Shown: one piece after another, positions 43,676 through 51,092 of the stretch
Layout of the letters: each line of letters starts with the position of its first letter
How positions within the stretch are numbered: the first letter of the stretch is position 1
Assembly: GCA_016744905.1 (NCBI GenBank)
Contig: JADGDM010000013.1
Span: 1-51,092, forward strand
Length of the DNA: 51,092 nucleotides
DNA from: Sulfurimonadaceae bacterium
GTDB lineage: Bacteria > Campylobacterota > Campylobacteria > Campylobacterales > Sulfurimonadaceae
Direction of reading: 5' to 3'
The notes under the pieces: generated by a model
The model's database searches: none
What the model was told of the DNA's origin: nothing
The model's input: the letters and a program-made list of their open reading frames with translations, nothing else
Translations under genes and position numbers: made by a program

Positions 43676-44247
43676 GTAAAATAGGTCAAAGAGGTTTTTC
43701 CAAACTTTTTACTCTTTTTCTTTTTAAACAATCCAATCTCATCTGCCAACTCTAAACCTGTCATATGTTCCACGATGATGAGTTTTACATTTTTTTCTTT
43801 GAGGTTTTTGATAAGGTTGATGGTTTTATCATAAATATCTTCCATCCCTTCTCTTATAGAAAATGGTGGGTCGATATAGAAGTACGCTTCTTCATCACCC
43901 AGCGCGCTGAGTGTCATATTAATATTTTCAAAACTGTTCCCGGCATAGACTTGACATGAAGAGGGATCTGTTCTTGAGATATTTTCTTTTAGTGCACGTA
44001 AAGCTTCTCTATTTTGTTCCATAAAGTAGACTTTTTTTGCTCCACGTGAGAGTGCTTCAAGACCAATCGAGCCACTTCCTGAGAAGACTTCAACAAAATT
44101 TGCATCAATAATATCAAACTGAATGGTGTTAAAAAAAGACTCTAAAACAATGGTTTTAGAACTACGTGTGGTATCGGTAGCGGGGAGTTCAATACGTGCA
44201 CCCTTAAACTTACCACTAATAATCTGCTTCACAAACTTATTTTTCAT
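43660..44247 (-). CDS. rsmD: 16S rRNA (guanine966-N2)-methyltransferase RsmD
   Basis: 195 aa. RsmD signatures: IISGKFKGARIELP, TRSSKTIVLESFFNTIQ (the RPT-K-R segment is altered), FVEVFSGSGSIGLEALSRGA for SAM and FYIDPPF as catalytic motif IV. It methylates G966 of 16S rRNA in the assembled small subunit. It overlaps the upstream unknown gene by 11 bp. Contains AGCGCGCT at 43901. Confidence 0.9.
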   Translation of the reverse strand: MKNKFVKQIISGKFKGARIELPATDTTRSSKTIVLESFFNTIQFDIIDANFVEVFSGSGSIGLEALSRGAKKVYFMEQNREALRALKENISRTDPSSCQVYAGNSFENINMTLSALGDEEAYFYIDPPFSIREGMEDIYDKTINLIKNLKEKNVKLIIVEHMTGLELADEIGLFKKKKSKKFGKTSLTYFTQGSE

Positions 44248-44635
44248 AAAAGGCCTTCACGACATTGAGGATATTTTTTTGATATTCTAAGGTGAGCAGT
44301 TCGATGCGTTTTTCTAAAAGATCAAAGTTGGGTGTTTTTGGCTCGATATTTTCATCTGTAAACGTCTCTAACTCTTCTAAGGTTTTTACCGTATCAGATA
44401 GACCCAGTTCAGAATATTTTTTTTCTAAAAACTGGAGGAGGTATGAGCGCGTAAATGGCTTTTGGATATCCGCATCTTCATTAGAAGCGATAAAAAAGTG
44501 GGGCTTAGTTTCATCTTTTTTTTGAAAGTCACGAAGAACAATATCGCTCTGTTTATAAGTACTTAGATAGTCACTTAAAAACATCTCTAAAGAGCGCTGA
44601 AGAAGCGCTGATTTACATTGAATATATATCTTCAT
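44237..44635 (-). CDS. Conserved-looking protein of unknown function
   Basis: 132 aa, cytosolic, mixed alpha/beta first half (MKIYIQCKSALLQRSLEMFL, DIVLRDF, PHFFIAS) and a helical second half with a coiled segment (FDLLEKRIELLTLEYQKNI). The first half recalls a small receiver-like or PilZ-size fold but without key residues. Overlaps the start of rsmD, so co-translated. No function assigned. Confidence 0.65.
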   Translation of the reverse strand: MKIYIQCKSALLQRSLEMFLSDYLSTYKQSDIVLRDFQKKDETKPHFFIASNEDADIQKPFTRSYLLQFLEKKYSELGLSDTVKTLEELETFTDENIEPKTPNFDLLEKRIELLTLEYQKNILNVVKAFYEK

Positions 44636-44679
44636 AATTTACCTTACACATCTTAAATAATGTGCAACACTATAACATA

Positions 44680-45018
44680 CTACCCTTTATAAGGTTCTAA
44701 GGTATATCCCTCACTCATGAGTTTCATAACCCCACCTGCCAAGTTTTTAACATTATATCCGTGTTGTAACATAAAACCTGTAATTTGCGCTGTTCTTGAA
44801 CCAGTACGACAGATCAGACCAATCTCTTGACTCTTTCCGCCTAACTCATCCATATGCTTTAAAAAACTCTCAGCATCATAACCACCACGCTCATCAAAAA
44901 ACATTATAGTATGTGCACCTTTTACAACGCCAGTTTGCTGCCACTCCATTGGTGTACGAATATCAACAATCACCATGTCTGAATCTTCTAATATCTCTTT
45001 AGTTGGATAAATGTCCAT
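44680..45018 (-). CDS. Rhodanese-like domain protein
   Basis: 112 aa, a single rhodanese domain. VIVDIRTPMEWQQTGVVKGAHTI is the CH2A-like start, and the active-site loop is CRTGSRT with catalytic Cys near residue 88; the ending NLAGGVMKLMSEG is typical. It transfers sulfane sulfur to thiophilic acceptors in the cytosol. A Fur-box-like palindrome sits at its promoter. Confidence 0.9.
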   Translation of the reverse strand: MDIYPTKEILEDSDMVIVDIRTPMEWQQTGVVKGAHTIMFFDERGGYDAESFLKHMDELGGKSQEIGLICRTGSRTAQITGFMLQHGYNVKNLAGGVMKLMSEGYTLEPYKG

Positions 45019-45054
45019 ATTAATAAGCCTTTATTTTTCAATTTAAAAATTGTA

Positions 45055-45073
45055 TCTAATAATAATTATTACT
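45055..45073. promoter_or_regulatory. Fur-box-like palindrome upstream of rhodanese gene
   Basis: The 19-bp site contains the perfect 12-bp palindrome TAATAATTATTA (45060-45071) and matches the classic Fur consensus at 13 of 19 positions by hand count. It starts one base upstream of a minus-strand TACAAT -10 box (45049-45054), a repressor position. Confidence 0.4.
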
Positions 45074-45095
45074 AAAAGTAAAATTAAAATTCAAT

Positions 45096-45794
45096 TTATT
45101 GCTTTAAGTAATACTCAAGTGTATACAGCATATCTTCATCTATCTCTTCTAAATTTTCACGCATCCAAGCCAGATACGAGAGATCCATCATCGCAACCTC
45201 TTCAATATACATGTCCTTGTATTTTCCAAAAGTAAATCTTTTATATAAGACAGGTGTTGAAGAGAGTTCTATAAGTTTCTTTTCATTTTCTAACTCTAGA
45301 AGATACTCAAAAAGAAGTGAGACATGAATCACATCACTGTTTGAATGGTGGGCATGAAGACGGACTTGAAACTGTTCAGCGCGCACAACTTCCTCTTTGT
45401 AAAGCCCAAATTCATAACGTAGAAATTGTAAACTGTATGTTTCACAATCCTCTACCAAGTGTTGTGTACACCGCAACGTGTCAATCACTTCTCCTTGCCA
45501 TGTCAAGCCACTACTGTCTAACATTAACATATTGAAGTTTGCATTATGCATGACTAAAATATTATCTTTACTGTTCAACGCTGAAAGTTGTGTAAAAATT
45601 TCTGATTTTCTAAATATTACTTTATCTTGAATCATCTCGTTGGTGATGTTATGAATTTGCATAACTATAGGTTTCAACTTTTGACTTGGTTTTAAAAGAG
45701 ACGAGTAAAGATTTTGATTTTCTATAAAAGAGAGTGCGCAAATTTCATCACTACTTTGAACACCACTTGTCTCTAAGTCTAAAAATATCAACAT
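45096..45794 (-). CDS. DEDDh 3'-5' exonuclease, ExoX-like
   Basis: 232 aa. ExoI motif is LIFLDLETSG (Asp6, Glu8), ExoII lies around VMHNANFNMLMLD, and ExoIII around LHAHHSNSDVIHV (His and Asp). The C-terminal 50 residues, starting FTFGKYKDMYIEEVAMMDLSY, match the short domain at the end of exodeoxyribonuclease X and DUF3820 proteins. It should degrade DNA from 3' ends. It overlaps the upstream membrane gene by 7 bp. Confidence 0.85.
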   Translation of the reverse strand: MLIFLDLETSGVQSSDEICALSFIENQNLYSSLLKPSQKLKPIVMQIHNITNEMIQDKVIFRKSEIFTQLSALNSKDNILVMHNANFNMLMLDSSGLTWQGEVIDTLRCTQHLVEDCETYSLQFLRYEFGLYKEEVVRAEQFQVRLHAHHSNSDVIHVSLLFEYLLELENEKKLIELSSTPVLYKRFTFGKYKDMYIEEVAMMDLSYLAWMRENLEEIDEDMLYTLEYYLKQ

Positions 45795-46318
45795 TGCTTA
45801 ATCCTTATCATCGTACAGCGTACACCCAACATAGGTAAAACCAGAGCCCCACTACTTAAAACTAAAATGTAAAGATAGTAGACATTGAACCAGGCAAAAC
45901 TGCCCTCAGTAAAAAAGTAACTTAATACAGAAATAATAATCATCTGCACCGCAACACTCCAGATGATGGCAAAGAAGAATTTTCTAAAGATTTTTGTCTG
46001 CTCAAATACCTCAGGACGATCAATCACACTTTTTCCATCGCAAGACAGGAGTAGAAGTTTTTTACCATCAAAGCAGTGTTTAAATAGTTTTTTTACACTT
46101 AATAGTAAACCTACAACAAAAGAGAAACTCCATGCAAAAGCAAAATAAAATAAAAATATACTCCACAGTGCACTAAGTGTTTCAAAATTCAACATAGCAC
46201 TGCTTCGAAAAAAATGTATGGATGTAATAAAAAAAGAGAGAAGTGATGCAAGCAATACCGAAAAACCACTAAGCCAAGTTGCCCAATAGCCCCAAGTAAA
46301 AAACCAAAATTTAGACAT
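45788..46318 (-). CDS. Membrane protein of unknown function
   Basis: 176 aa with four hydrophobic helices (about residues 12-33, 48-70, 108-132, 140-160) and short loops; starts MSKFWFFTWGYWATWLSGF, rich in Trp. No family recognised. It overlaps the genes on both sides (8 bp with 46311-46742, 7 bp with the exonuclease), so all three form one operon. Confidence 0.65.
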   Translation of the reverse strand: MSKFWFFTWGYWATWLSGFSVLLASLLSFFITSIHFFRSSAMLNFETLSALWSIFLFYFAFAWSFSFVVGLLLSVKKLFKHCFDGKKLLLLSCDGKSVIDRPEVFEQTKIFRKFFFAIIWSVAVQMIIISVLSYFFTEGSFAWFNVYYLYILVLSSGALVLPMLGVRCTMIRIKQC

Positions 46319-46742
46319 CTAGTTTTTTCACACTGCCAATCATGTCATGATAATGTTCTAAGGTTTTAAAACTTTTTTCAAATCGCCAACGCAAAACAAA
46401 GGTGATAATAGAATTTTTAACTTTCTCATCGACTTTCTCAGCGCGCCCAAAATAACCCAAAGAGATGTTTTGTGATTTTGTTTTGGCATTAGGGTTGTAC
46501 TTGATAGCAATAATTTGCATATATTTACCTTCTCTAACGGTTCCCAAATCTTCATCACTCAGACTCACTCCACTAAGGTTCATCGCTTTATACGCAAAAA
46601 TCTCTTCAAATTCACTGTGTTTATTATCAATCTCAAGTGTTTTATAAAGCTCTTTTAAAATTTCCATATTCTCTTTTCTAGCCACTTCATAGCTAGAGAT
46701 TTTGGCTGTTAAATTCTTAAGACGATCCAGTGCAGAACTCAT
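46311..46742 (-). CDS. Protein of unknown function
   Basis: 143 aa, soluble, with a helical N-terminus (residues 1-45) and a C-terminal alpha/beta part (YMQIIAIKYNP, LRWRFEKSFKTLEHY). No motif recognised. First gene of the minus-strand operon and divergent from the cloverleaf element and murA. Confidence 0.6.
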   Translation of the reverse strand: MSSALDRLKNLTAKISSYEVARKENMEILKELYKTLEIDNKHSEFEEIFAYKAMNLSGVSLSDEDLGTVREGKYMQIIAIKYNPNAKTKSQNISLGYFGRAEKVDEKVKNSIITFVLRWRFEKSFKTLEHYHDMIGSVKKLDV

Positions 46743-46797
46743 ACGTTAATCCTTAATTCTATCTAAGAGATTATACCAAGATAAAGATTGAAGAACA

Positions 46798-46806
46798 TGC
46801 TATAAT
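46798..46806 (+). promoter_or_regulatory. Extended -10 promoter before the cloverleaf element
   Basis: TGCTATAAT matches the extended -10 form TGnTATAAT common in this phylum. The predicted transcription start (about 46813) is roughly 9 nt before the first base of the cloverleaf structure. Confidence 0.6.
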
Positions 46807-46821
46807 TGCGCAAAATATTAA

Positions 46822-47087
46822 AGGCACATCTAAAAACCCTAGATACTCTCAGAGGGATAAAGAGGTGTTAGTTAGTTCTGAACTTTTTAGGAGTCTTAGC
46901 CACTGCTAAGATGATGAAAAATTCTGAGCTAAATGGCACCTCATTATCCCTCCCTGCGGGCTTACAAGCGGAACACACACTCTGCGTTAAATTTTTACGT
47001 CGTAGCTATGGCTATGACTTAAAAAATTTGTCTTGATTGTGAATTCCGCTTGTAAGCTGAGAATATCTAGGATTTTTAGATATGCCT
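46822..47087 (+). ncRNA. Candidate structured RNA or palindromic element (three-way junction)
   Basis: Nearly all of this 266-bp stretch is self-complementary. The outer stem pairs 46822-46852 with 47057-47087: 31 positions, three mismatches. Inside are two long hairpins. Hairpin B (46852-46952) has a 16-bp base (46852-46867 with 46937-46952, one mismatch), an imperfect middle, and a 7-bp tip TCTTAGC/GCTAAGA. Hairpin C (46960-47057) has a 14-bp perfect base (46960-46973 with 47044-47057) and an 8-bp tip, GTCGTAGC with GCTATGAC. It directly follows an extended -10 promoter and ends 14 bp before the murA start. It could be a structured leader, a separate sRNA, or a MITE-like element; no known family is recognised. 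Confidence 0.6.
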
Positions 47088-47101
47088 GCACTAGGGTTTA
47101 T

Positions 47102-48364
47102 ATGGATTATTTACAGATACAAGGGCCAACGAGACTCAGCGGTGAAGTACGCATCTCTGGAGCTAAAAATGCAGCACTACCAATCATCGCTATGATGTTA
47201 TTGGCAAAGAATCGTGTTGAGATTGACAATATGCCTGAAGTTGTTGATATAAAGACCCTACTTAAACTCATCGAGAACCTTGGTGGAAACTTTGCACTTG
47301 AAGACAACCACCTAAGTATCGAAACCCATAAAATCACCAATACAAAAGCAACCTATGACATCGTTAAAACCATGCGTGCTTCGATCCTTGTTTTAGGACC
47401 ACTACTTGCACGTTTTGGGCACTGTGAAGTATCACTACCTGGTGGATGTGCTATTGGTCAACGACCTATTGATCTTCATCTTAAAGCCTTAGAACAGATG
47501 GGGGCAAGTATCAGTATTCATGCTGGATATGTTCAAGCTGTTGCAGAAGATGGACTAAAAGGTGCGGAGATTATATTTGATAAAATCACCGTCACTGGAA
47601 CTGCCAACATCGTAATGGCAGCTGCCTTGGCCAAAGGCAAATCAACACTTATTAACTGTGCCAGAGAGCCTGAAGTTGTTCAACTTTGTGAAGTGCTTCG
47701 TGATAGTGGCGTCAGTATAGAAGGAATCGGTACCTCTCAGCTTACTATCTATGGAACAGATAGACGTCTTATCGAAATCGAGCCTTTTAGTGTTATACCT
47801 GATCGTATCGAAGCCGGAACATATCTTTGTGCCGGAGCTATTACCAAATCAACCATGAGTATTACAAATGCCAACCCTCATCATCTTAGTGCTGTCATTA
47901 CAAAACTTGAAGAGATGGGTTGTACTTTTGACATTACTGAAGATCGCATCGAGATTAGACCCACTGAGTTTATTAAAAACGTCAATATTATCACCCAAGA
48001 GTATCCAGCCTTTCCAACAGATCTTCAAGCACAATTTTTAGCACTCTCCACACAAGCTGATAGTACCAGTAGTATAGAAGAACGCCTATTTGAAAATCGT
48101 TTTATGCATGTAAGTGAATTACAACGTCTTGGTGCAGATATCAAAATATCTGGGAACACTGCTTTGGTCGCAGGAGAGAGTGAGCTTTTTGGCGCCGATG
48201 TTATGGCAACAGACCTTCGAGCATCTAGCGCGCTGATCCTTGCCGCACTCGTAGCAAAGGGTGAGACGAATATCCACCGTATCTATCATTTAGACCGTGG
48301 ATATGAGAGACTAGAAGAGAAATTTATCTCTCTAGGTGCCAATATTAAACGTTTAAAAGAGTAA
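47102..48364 (+). CDS. murA: UDP-N-acetylglucosamine 1-carboxyvinyltransferase
   Basis: 420 aa from ATG 47102, with AGGG 5 nt before; the longer frame from 47033 runs through the cloverleaf element. Active-site features: [10 protein letters not shown] (Lys22, Asn23), the loop [12 protein letters not shown] with catalytic Cys116 (the fosfomycin target), and PEYPTDLQ-like [13 protein letters not shown]. It adds enolpyruvate to UDP-GlcNAc, the first step of peptidoglycan synthesis, in the cytosol. It stands alone with a terminator at its stop. Contains AGCGCGCT at 48227. Confidence 0.96.
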   Translation: MDYLQIQGPTRLSGEVRISGAKNAALPIIAMMLLAKNRVEIDNMPEVVDIKTLLKLIENLGGNFALEDNHLSIETHKITNTKATYDIVKTMRASILVLGPLLARFGHCEVSLPGGCAIGQRPIDLHLKALEQMGASISIHAGYVQAVAEDGLKGAEIIFDKITVTGTANIVMAAALAKGKSTLINCAREPEVVQLCEVLRDSGVSIEGIGTSQLTIYGTDRRLIEIEPFSVIPDRIEAGTYLCAGAITKSTMSITNANPHHLSAVITKLEEMGCTFDITEDRIEIRPTEFIKNVNIITQEYPAFPTDLQAQFLALSTQADSTSSIEERLFENRFMHVSELQRLGADIKISGNTALVAGESELFGADVMATDLRASSALILAALVAKGETNIHRIYHLDRGYERLEEKFISLGANIKRLKE

Positions 48365-48393
48365 CAATCTAAATAATATTTAGCGTTACTCTT
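48357..48393 (+). terminator. Stem-loop terminator at murA stop
   Basis: AAGAGTAAC (48357-48365, containing the stop codon) pairs with GTTACTCTT (48385-48393), extended inside by CTAAAT/ATTTAG. A pyrimidine-rich tract and a T-run (about 48412-48420) follow. Confidence 0.65.
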
Positions 48394-48445
48394 CGTTCTT
48401 CTTTAGTTTCACTTTTTTTTTACCTACTTTATGCGATAATCAATT

Positions 48446-48907
48446 ATGAAAAAAAATAATAATGCAATTTTTGATGGCAGAAATACTGCTGAAATGTATC
48501 AAATGGAAAGAAACAAGGGTAAAAAAGAAGAAACTCCTTCTTTTATGTCTCAAGATATTGATATTTTTGACTATCTTTGGGCACCTCAAGGTATGGAAAA
48601 ACCAGCGATTACAATCTACATAATATTTATGCCCTATATTGCTGGTCTTGTATTTATGTATCTTTTTATCGCACATGGAAATATTGACCACTTTTTAGTA
48701 CTGGATTTCACCATGTTTTTTCTCGTCTGGGCCATCGGTTATGAATTTTTAGGTTCTCTTATTTTAGGCGGAATTATATGGGCTTTTATTCGTTATCTTT
48801 ATCGGTCTCGAAAACCACAGGTAGAAGAGAAAACACGGGGTGCGCATAATGGACGGAAACAATACTCAAATACCGTTACTTACACACGAGGGAACAGAGA
48901 TCCATAA
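48446..48907 (+). CDS. Small membrane protein of unknown function
   Basis: 153 aa. A polar 45-residue N-terminus with many Asn and Lys is followed by two or three hydrophobic helices (IYIIFMPYIAGLVFMYLFIA and LDFTMFFLVWAIGYEFLGSL) and a basic, polar tail. No family recognised. It converges with the hybrid kinase gene 11 bp away. Confidence 0.65.
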   Translation: MKKNNNAIFDGRNTAEMYQMERNKGKKEETPSFMSQDIDIFDYLWAPQGMEKPAITIYIIFMPYIAGLVFMYLFIAHGNIDHFLVLDFTMFFLVWAIGYEFLGSLILGGIIWAFIRYLYRSRKPQVEEKTRGAHNGRKQYSNTVTYTRGNRDP

Positions 48908-48918
48908 AAACCATACAC

Positions 48919-50865
48919 TTATAAAAAGTGACGTAAGGCTTTTTCTAGTTTCTGCGCATCTATCGGTTTAGAAAGGTAGTCATTCATACCTACGTCTAAA
49001 AACCGTTCTCTATCTCCCTTTAAAGCATTCGCCGTTACAGCCACTATTGGTGTCGTCTTTAATTCATTTAATACTTCGATTTCTCTAATCTTTTGTGTGG
49101 CTTCAATCCCATTCATATTGGGCATATTCTCATCCATTAAAATCAGCTCATAGTGATTGTTTTTAAACATTTCAATTGACTCTACTCCATCATTGGCAAT
49201 ACTTACTTCGCATCCTAATTCATTTAAAAGTATCTTCATTAAAAGTTGATTAGATTGATTGTCTTCTACCAATAATATATGTGCCTCTATGCGCTCACCT
49301 TTTTCAATATTAATATCCTCAACGTCAGTACTTGCACCATCTTCTAAGGCACCTATAAAAAGTGGCACTACAAAGCTAAAAGTACTGCCTTTATTAATAA
49401 TACTGTGCACATCAAGACTCCCATCCATTAACTCAACCAAGGCCTTAGAAATAGAGAGACCCAAACCAGTACCTCCAAATTTACGTGTTGTACTACTATC
49501 TGCTTGTTCAAAGGCGGAGAAAACTTTATTAATATTTTTATTTTCAATGCCGATACCACTGTCTTTTACAGAGCAGATGAGCGTAGAGTTACTTTTGTCA
49601 TAATCTAATTTGACAAAGATTTCACTATTTTCGTGAGAAAATTTAATAGCATTACTTAAAAAGTTAGAATATATCTGTTTAATTCGTGTTGTATCACCAA
49701 ATCCATTTTCAGGAAGATTATCACTATATTCGCAACGAATGGTAATATTTTTTTCACCAGCGCGCTCAAGATAGAGTTCGGTAATTAAATCATACGGTTC
49801 TATGGTTTTAAAATGTATCTTCTCTATATAAAGTTTTCCACTTTCTATTTTTGAAAAGTCTAAAATGTCATTAATAATAGAAAGGAGGGAGTTTCCAGAG
49901 TTTTTAATAATATCAAGCTTTTTTAGTTTTTCTGATGAATCTTCATTTTTATGTAAAAGGTCAATAAAACCGATAATTGCATTCATTGGTGTTCTAATTT
50001 CATGTGACATATTTGCCAGAAAAGAAGATTTACTTTCACTGGCTTCTTCCGCACGCTGCTTTGCAGTCTTCAACTCTTCTTCGACACGTTTACGCTGCGC
50101 AATTTCTGTTTCAAGTTGATTATGTTGATTAAGCATATCAATAGAAACACCTATTCTTGCTGTCACCTCTTCACGTACTAAAGGCTTAGTAATAAAATCA
50201 TTCGCGCCCGCTTTTAAAAATTCAACGGTAATAATTGAAGTGGTATGTGCAGAAATAGCTAAAATAGCCATTTCACTTCGAGAGTAGGATTTTCTTATAA
50301 TCTTGGTGAGTTCCACCCCATTCATATTGGGCATCTCATAATCGATTAATGCAATTTTTATATCACTGTGTTTTTTTAATAGTGAGAGTGCTTCTAATGG
50401 TTCTGTGGCGACTAAGACAGTAAAGTTTTGGTGGTTTAGGTATTTTTTAAGTTGGAATCTGGCGGATTGTGAATCATCCACCAGTAAGATTTTGGTATCT
50501 TTATTATTTAAAATTCTATCAACAGTTGTTTGTAAAAGTTCAAGATTTTGATCATCTTCAAGAACAATGTAATCAATAATTCCCTTATCTACGACATCTT
50601 CTCTTAACTCAGAGTGAAAACTTCCTGTCATAGCAATACATGGTATATTGAGTTTTAAAATATAATCTAAGGCGCAAGAACCGCAATCTGGAAGGTTAAC
50701 ATCAACTACCGCTAAAGTAATTCTTTTTTTTGAATCTCTTAACCTCTGCTTGGCTTCAATAAGATCGTAAGCAATAACTACATCATAGCCTTTATCCATT
50801 AAGACTTTTTGCTCATAGAGCGCAATGGTTTTATTGTCTTCTACAACGAGTATCACATCTTTCAT
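48919..50865 (-). CDS. Soluble hybrid histidine kinase with three receiver domains
   Basis: 648 aa with no membrane segment. Order: receiver 1 (residues about 4-120, Asp in [10 protein letters not shown]), receiver 2 (about 128-245, Asp in [10 protein letters not shown]), coiled linker, HisKA ([16 protein letters not shown], about 283), HATPase ([27 protein letters not shown]), and receiver 3 (about 530-645, Asp in [13 protein letters not shown], Lys in SKP). Two receivers in front of a kinase suggest it is controlled by upstream phosphotransfer instead of by a ligand. Receiver 3 closely resembles the one in the kinase at the window start. Contains AGCGCGCT at 49759. Confidence 0.92.
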   Translation of the reverse strand: MKDVILVVEDNKTIALYEQKVLMDKGYDVVIAYDLIEAKQRLRDSKKRITLAVVDVNLPDCGSCALDYILKLNIPCIAMTGSFHSELREDVVDKGIIDYIVLEDDQNLELLQTTVDRILNNKDTKILLVDDSQSARFQLKKYLNHQNFTVLVATEPLEALSLLKKHSDIKIALIDYEMPNMNGVELTKIIRKSYSRSEMAILAISAHTTSIITVEFLKAGANDFITKPLVREEVTARIGVSIDMLNQHNQLETEIAQRKRVEEELKTAKQRAEEASESKSSFLANMSHEIRTPMNAIIGFIDLLHKNEDSSEKLKKLDIIKNSGNSLLSIINDILDFSKIESGKLYIEKIHFKTIEPYDLITELYLERAGEKNITIRCEYSDNLPENGFGDTTRIKQIYSNFLSNAIKFSHENSEIFVKLDYDKSNSTLICSVKDSGIGIENKNINKVFSAFEQADSSTTRKFGGTGLGLSISKALVELMDGSLDVHSIINKGSTFSFVVPLFIGALEDGASTDVEDINIEKGERIEAHILLVEDNQSNQLLMKILLNELGCEVSIANDGVESIEMFKNNHYELILMDENMPNMNGIEATQKIREIEVLNELKTTPIVAVTANALKGDRERFLDVGMNDYLSKPIDAQKLEKALRHFL

Positions 50866-50913
50866 ATCTAGGTACCTGAATATAATTATTTATAATATAC
50901 TACTCTATTTAGC

Positions 50914-51092
50914 TTAATTATTACTTTCAAATATTATCATCTCATAGACACTTCTTTTCGCAACCAAAGACTTATCAGATGAGACACCACCACTACTTCT
51001 TGAGCGCGCCAACTCTAAACGTAAATCAGCAATTTCTTGCTCCATTGATTCCATTTTATCTTTTAATCTTAGTGCAATATCCACACCTGCTA
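50914..51092 (-). CDS. C-terminal part of a coiled-coil protein, cut by window edge
   Basis: The minus-strand frame is open from the window end to a TAA at 50914-50916, giving 59 residues: a coiled coil (IALRLKDKMESMEQEIADLR and on) and a Ser/Gly-rich then polar tail. It lies 48 bp upstream of the three-receiver kinase and may be in its operon, although AT-rich -10-like words occur in the gap. Family unknown. Confidence 0.55.
   Translation of the reverse strand, partial: AGVDIALRLKDKMESMEQEIADLRLELARSRSSGGVSSDKSLVAKRSVYEMIIFESNN

Larger units (their letters stand above)
12707..49766. repeat. Dispersed palindrome family AGCGCGCT (21 exact copies)
   Basis: Exact copies start at 12707, 14323, 18985, 20550, 20611, 23511, 25374, 27840, 29732, 30358, 31905, 32115, 35579, 35834, 38135, 40327, 43129, 43183, 43901, 48227 and 49759. 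All lie inside genes, on both coding strands. The core GCGCGC occurs 36 times in the window; one-base variants such as AGCGCGCC (7671, 15421, 36457, 42415, 46440, 51003) are frequent, and the preferred flank is C before and G or A after. Confidence 0.85.

Noticed and set aside
46822-47087. Integron attC site, tmRNA or 6S RNA as explanation of the cloverleaf
   Set aside because: No GTTRRRY core, no tRNA-like ends or tag reading frame, and no single long hairpin with central bubble.
47033-47101. Longer murA start inside the cloverleaf element
   Set aside because: It adds a basic extension not seen in MurA; AGGG and spacing support ATG 47102.

Overview
The window reads as chromosomal DNA of a free-living, flagellated Campylobacterota (Epsilonproteobacteria) bacterium, most likely a Sulfurimonas/Sulfurovum-type organism. 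The grounds are AT-rich, densely packed genes; hobA, a DnaA-binding protein specific to this phylum; a UPF0323 lipoprotein followed by a glutathionylspermidine-synthase-like gene; and the block rppH-lysC-hobA-holB-folP, which matches the remembered Helicobacter pylori order HP1228-HP1232. No rRNA, tRNA, CRISPR array or recognisable insertion sequence was seen. No genome was searched, so the genus is inference.

Layout. 1-3.3 kb: a hybrid histidine kinase cut by the window edge, plus two small proteins. 3.4-5.5 kb: a class III nucleotide-cyclase-like protein, a coiled-coil protein and a small HTH protein behind an AT-rich control region. 5.6-8.0 kb: HU, a degenerate NERD/SF1-helicase-like protein, and MsrB. 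8.0-12.4 kb: envelope genes, ending in a divergent phosphate-porin/phosphate-transporter pair with 11-bp direct repeats in front of both genes. 12.4-16.4 kb: the housekeeping block folP-holB-hobA-lysC-rppH. 16.5-25.3 kb: cNMP-binding protein, AI-2E permease, hemW, a PhoD-type phosphatase exported by Tat, then tatB-tatC-queA-diguanylate cyclase. 25.3-32.3 kb: dprA, a YibQ-like deacetylase, then a + strand run of six genes to the GSP-synthase-like gene. 32.3-34.2 kb: less conserved small envelope genes, including an overlooked 53-aa lipoprotein. 34.2-40.0 kb: a flagellar operon (flgI, rod-binding protein, flgM, FlgN-like, flgK) with recognisable sigma54 and sigma28 promoters, followed by an orphan ABC permease and an AI-2E permease. 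40.2-46.7 kb: a DUF6174 lipoprotein, an OlsF-type acyltransferase, Nudix, cytochrome c, rsmD, rhodanese, a DEDD exonuclease and unknown genes. 46.8-51.1 kb: a large cloverleaf inverted-repeat structure, murA, a membrane protein, a three-receiver hybrid kinase and a cut gene.

A phosphate theme runs through the window: a phosphate-selective porin, a PiT transporter, PhoD with the TatBC translocase it needs, and OlsF, which would make phosphorus-free ornithine lipids. Only the porin/PiT pair shows a Pho-box-like signal.

The two strongest unexplained signals are at DNA level. (1) The palindrome AGCGCGCT occurs 21 times, always inside genes and in all three reading frames, in an AT-rich sequence where far fewer than one copy is expected. 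(2) A roughly 266-bp, almost fully self-complementary three-way-junction element lies directly behind an extended -10 promoter and in front of murA; it may be a structured leader RNA, an sRNA or a small palindromic element.
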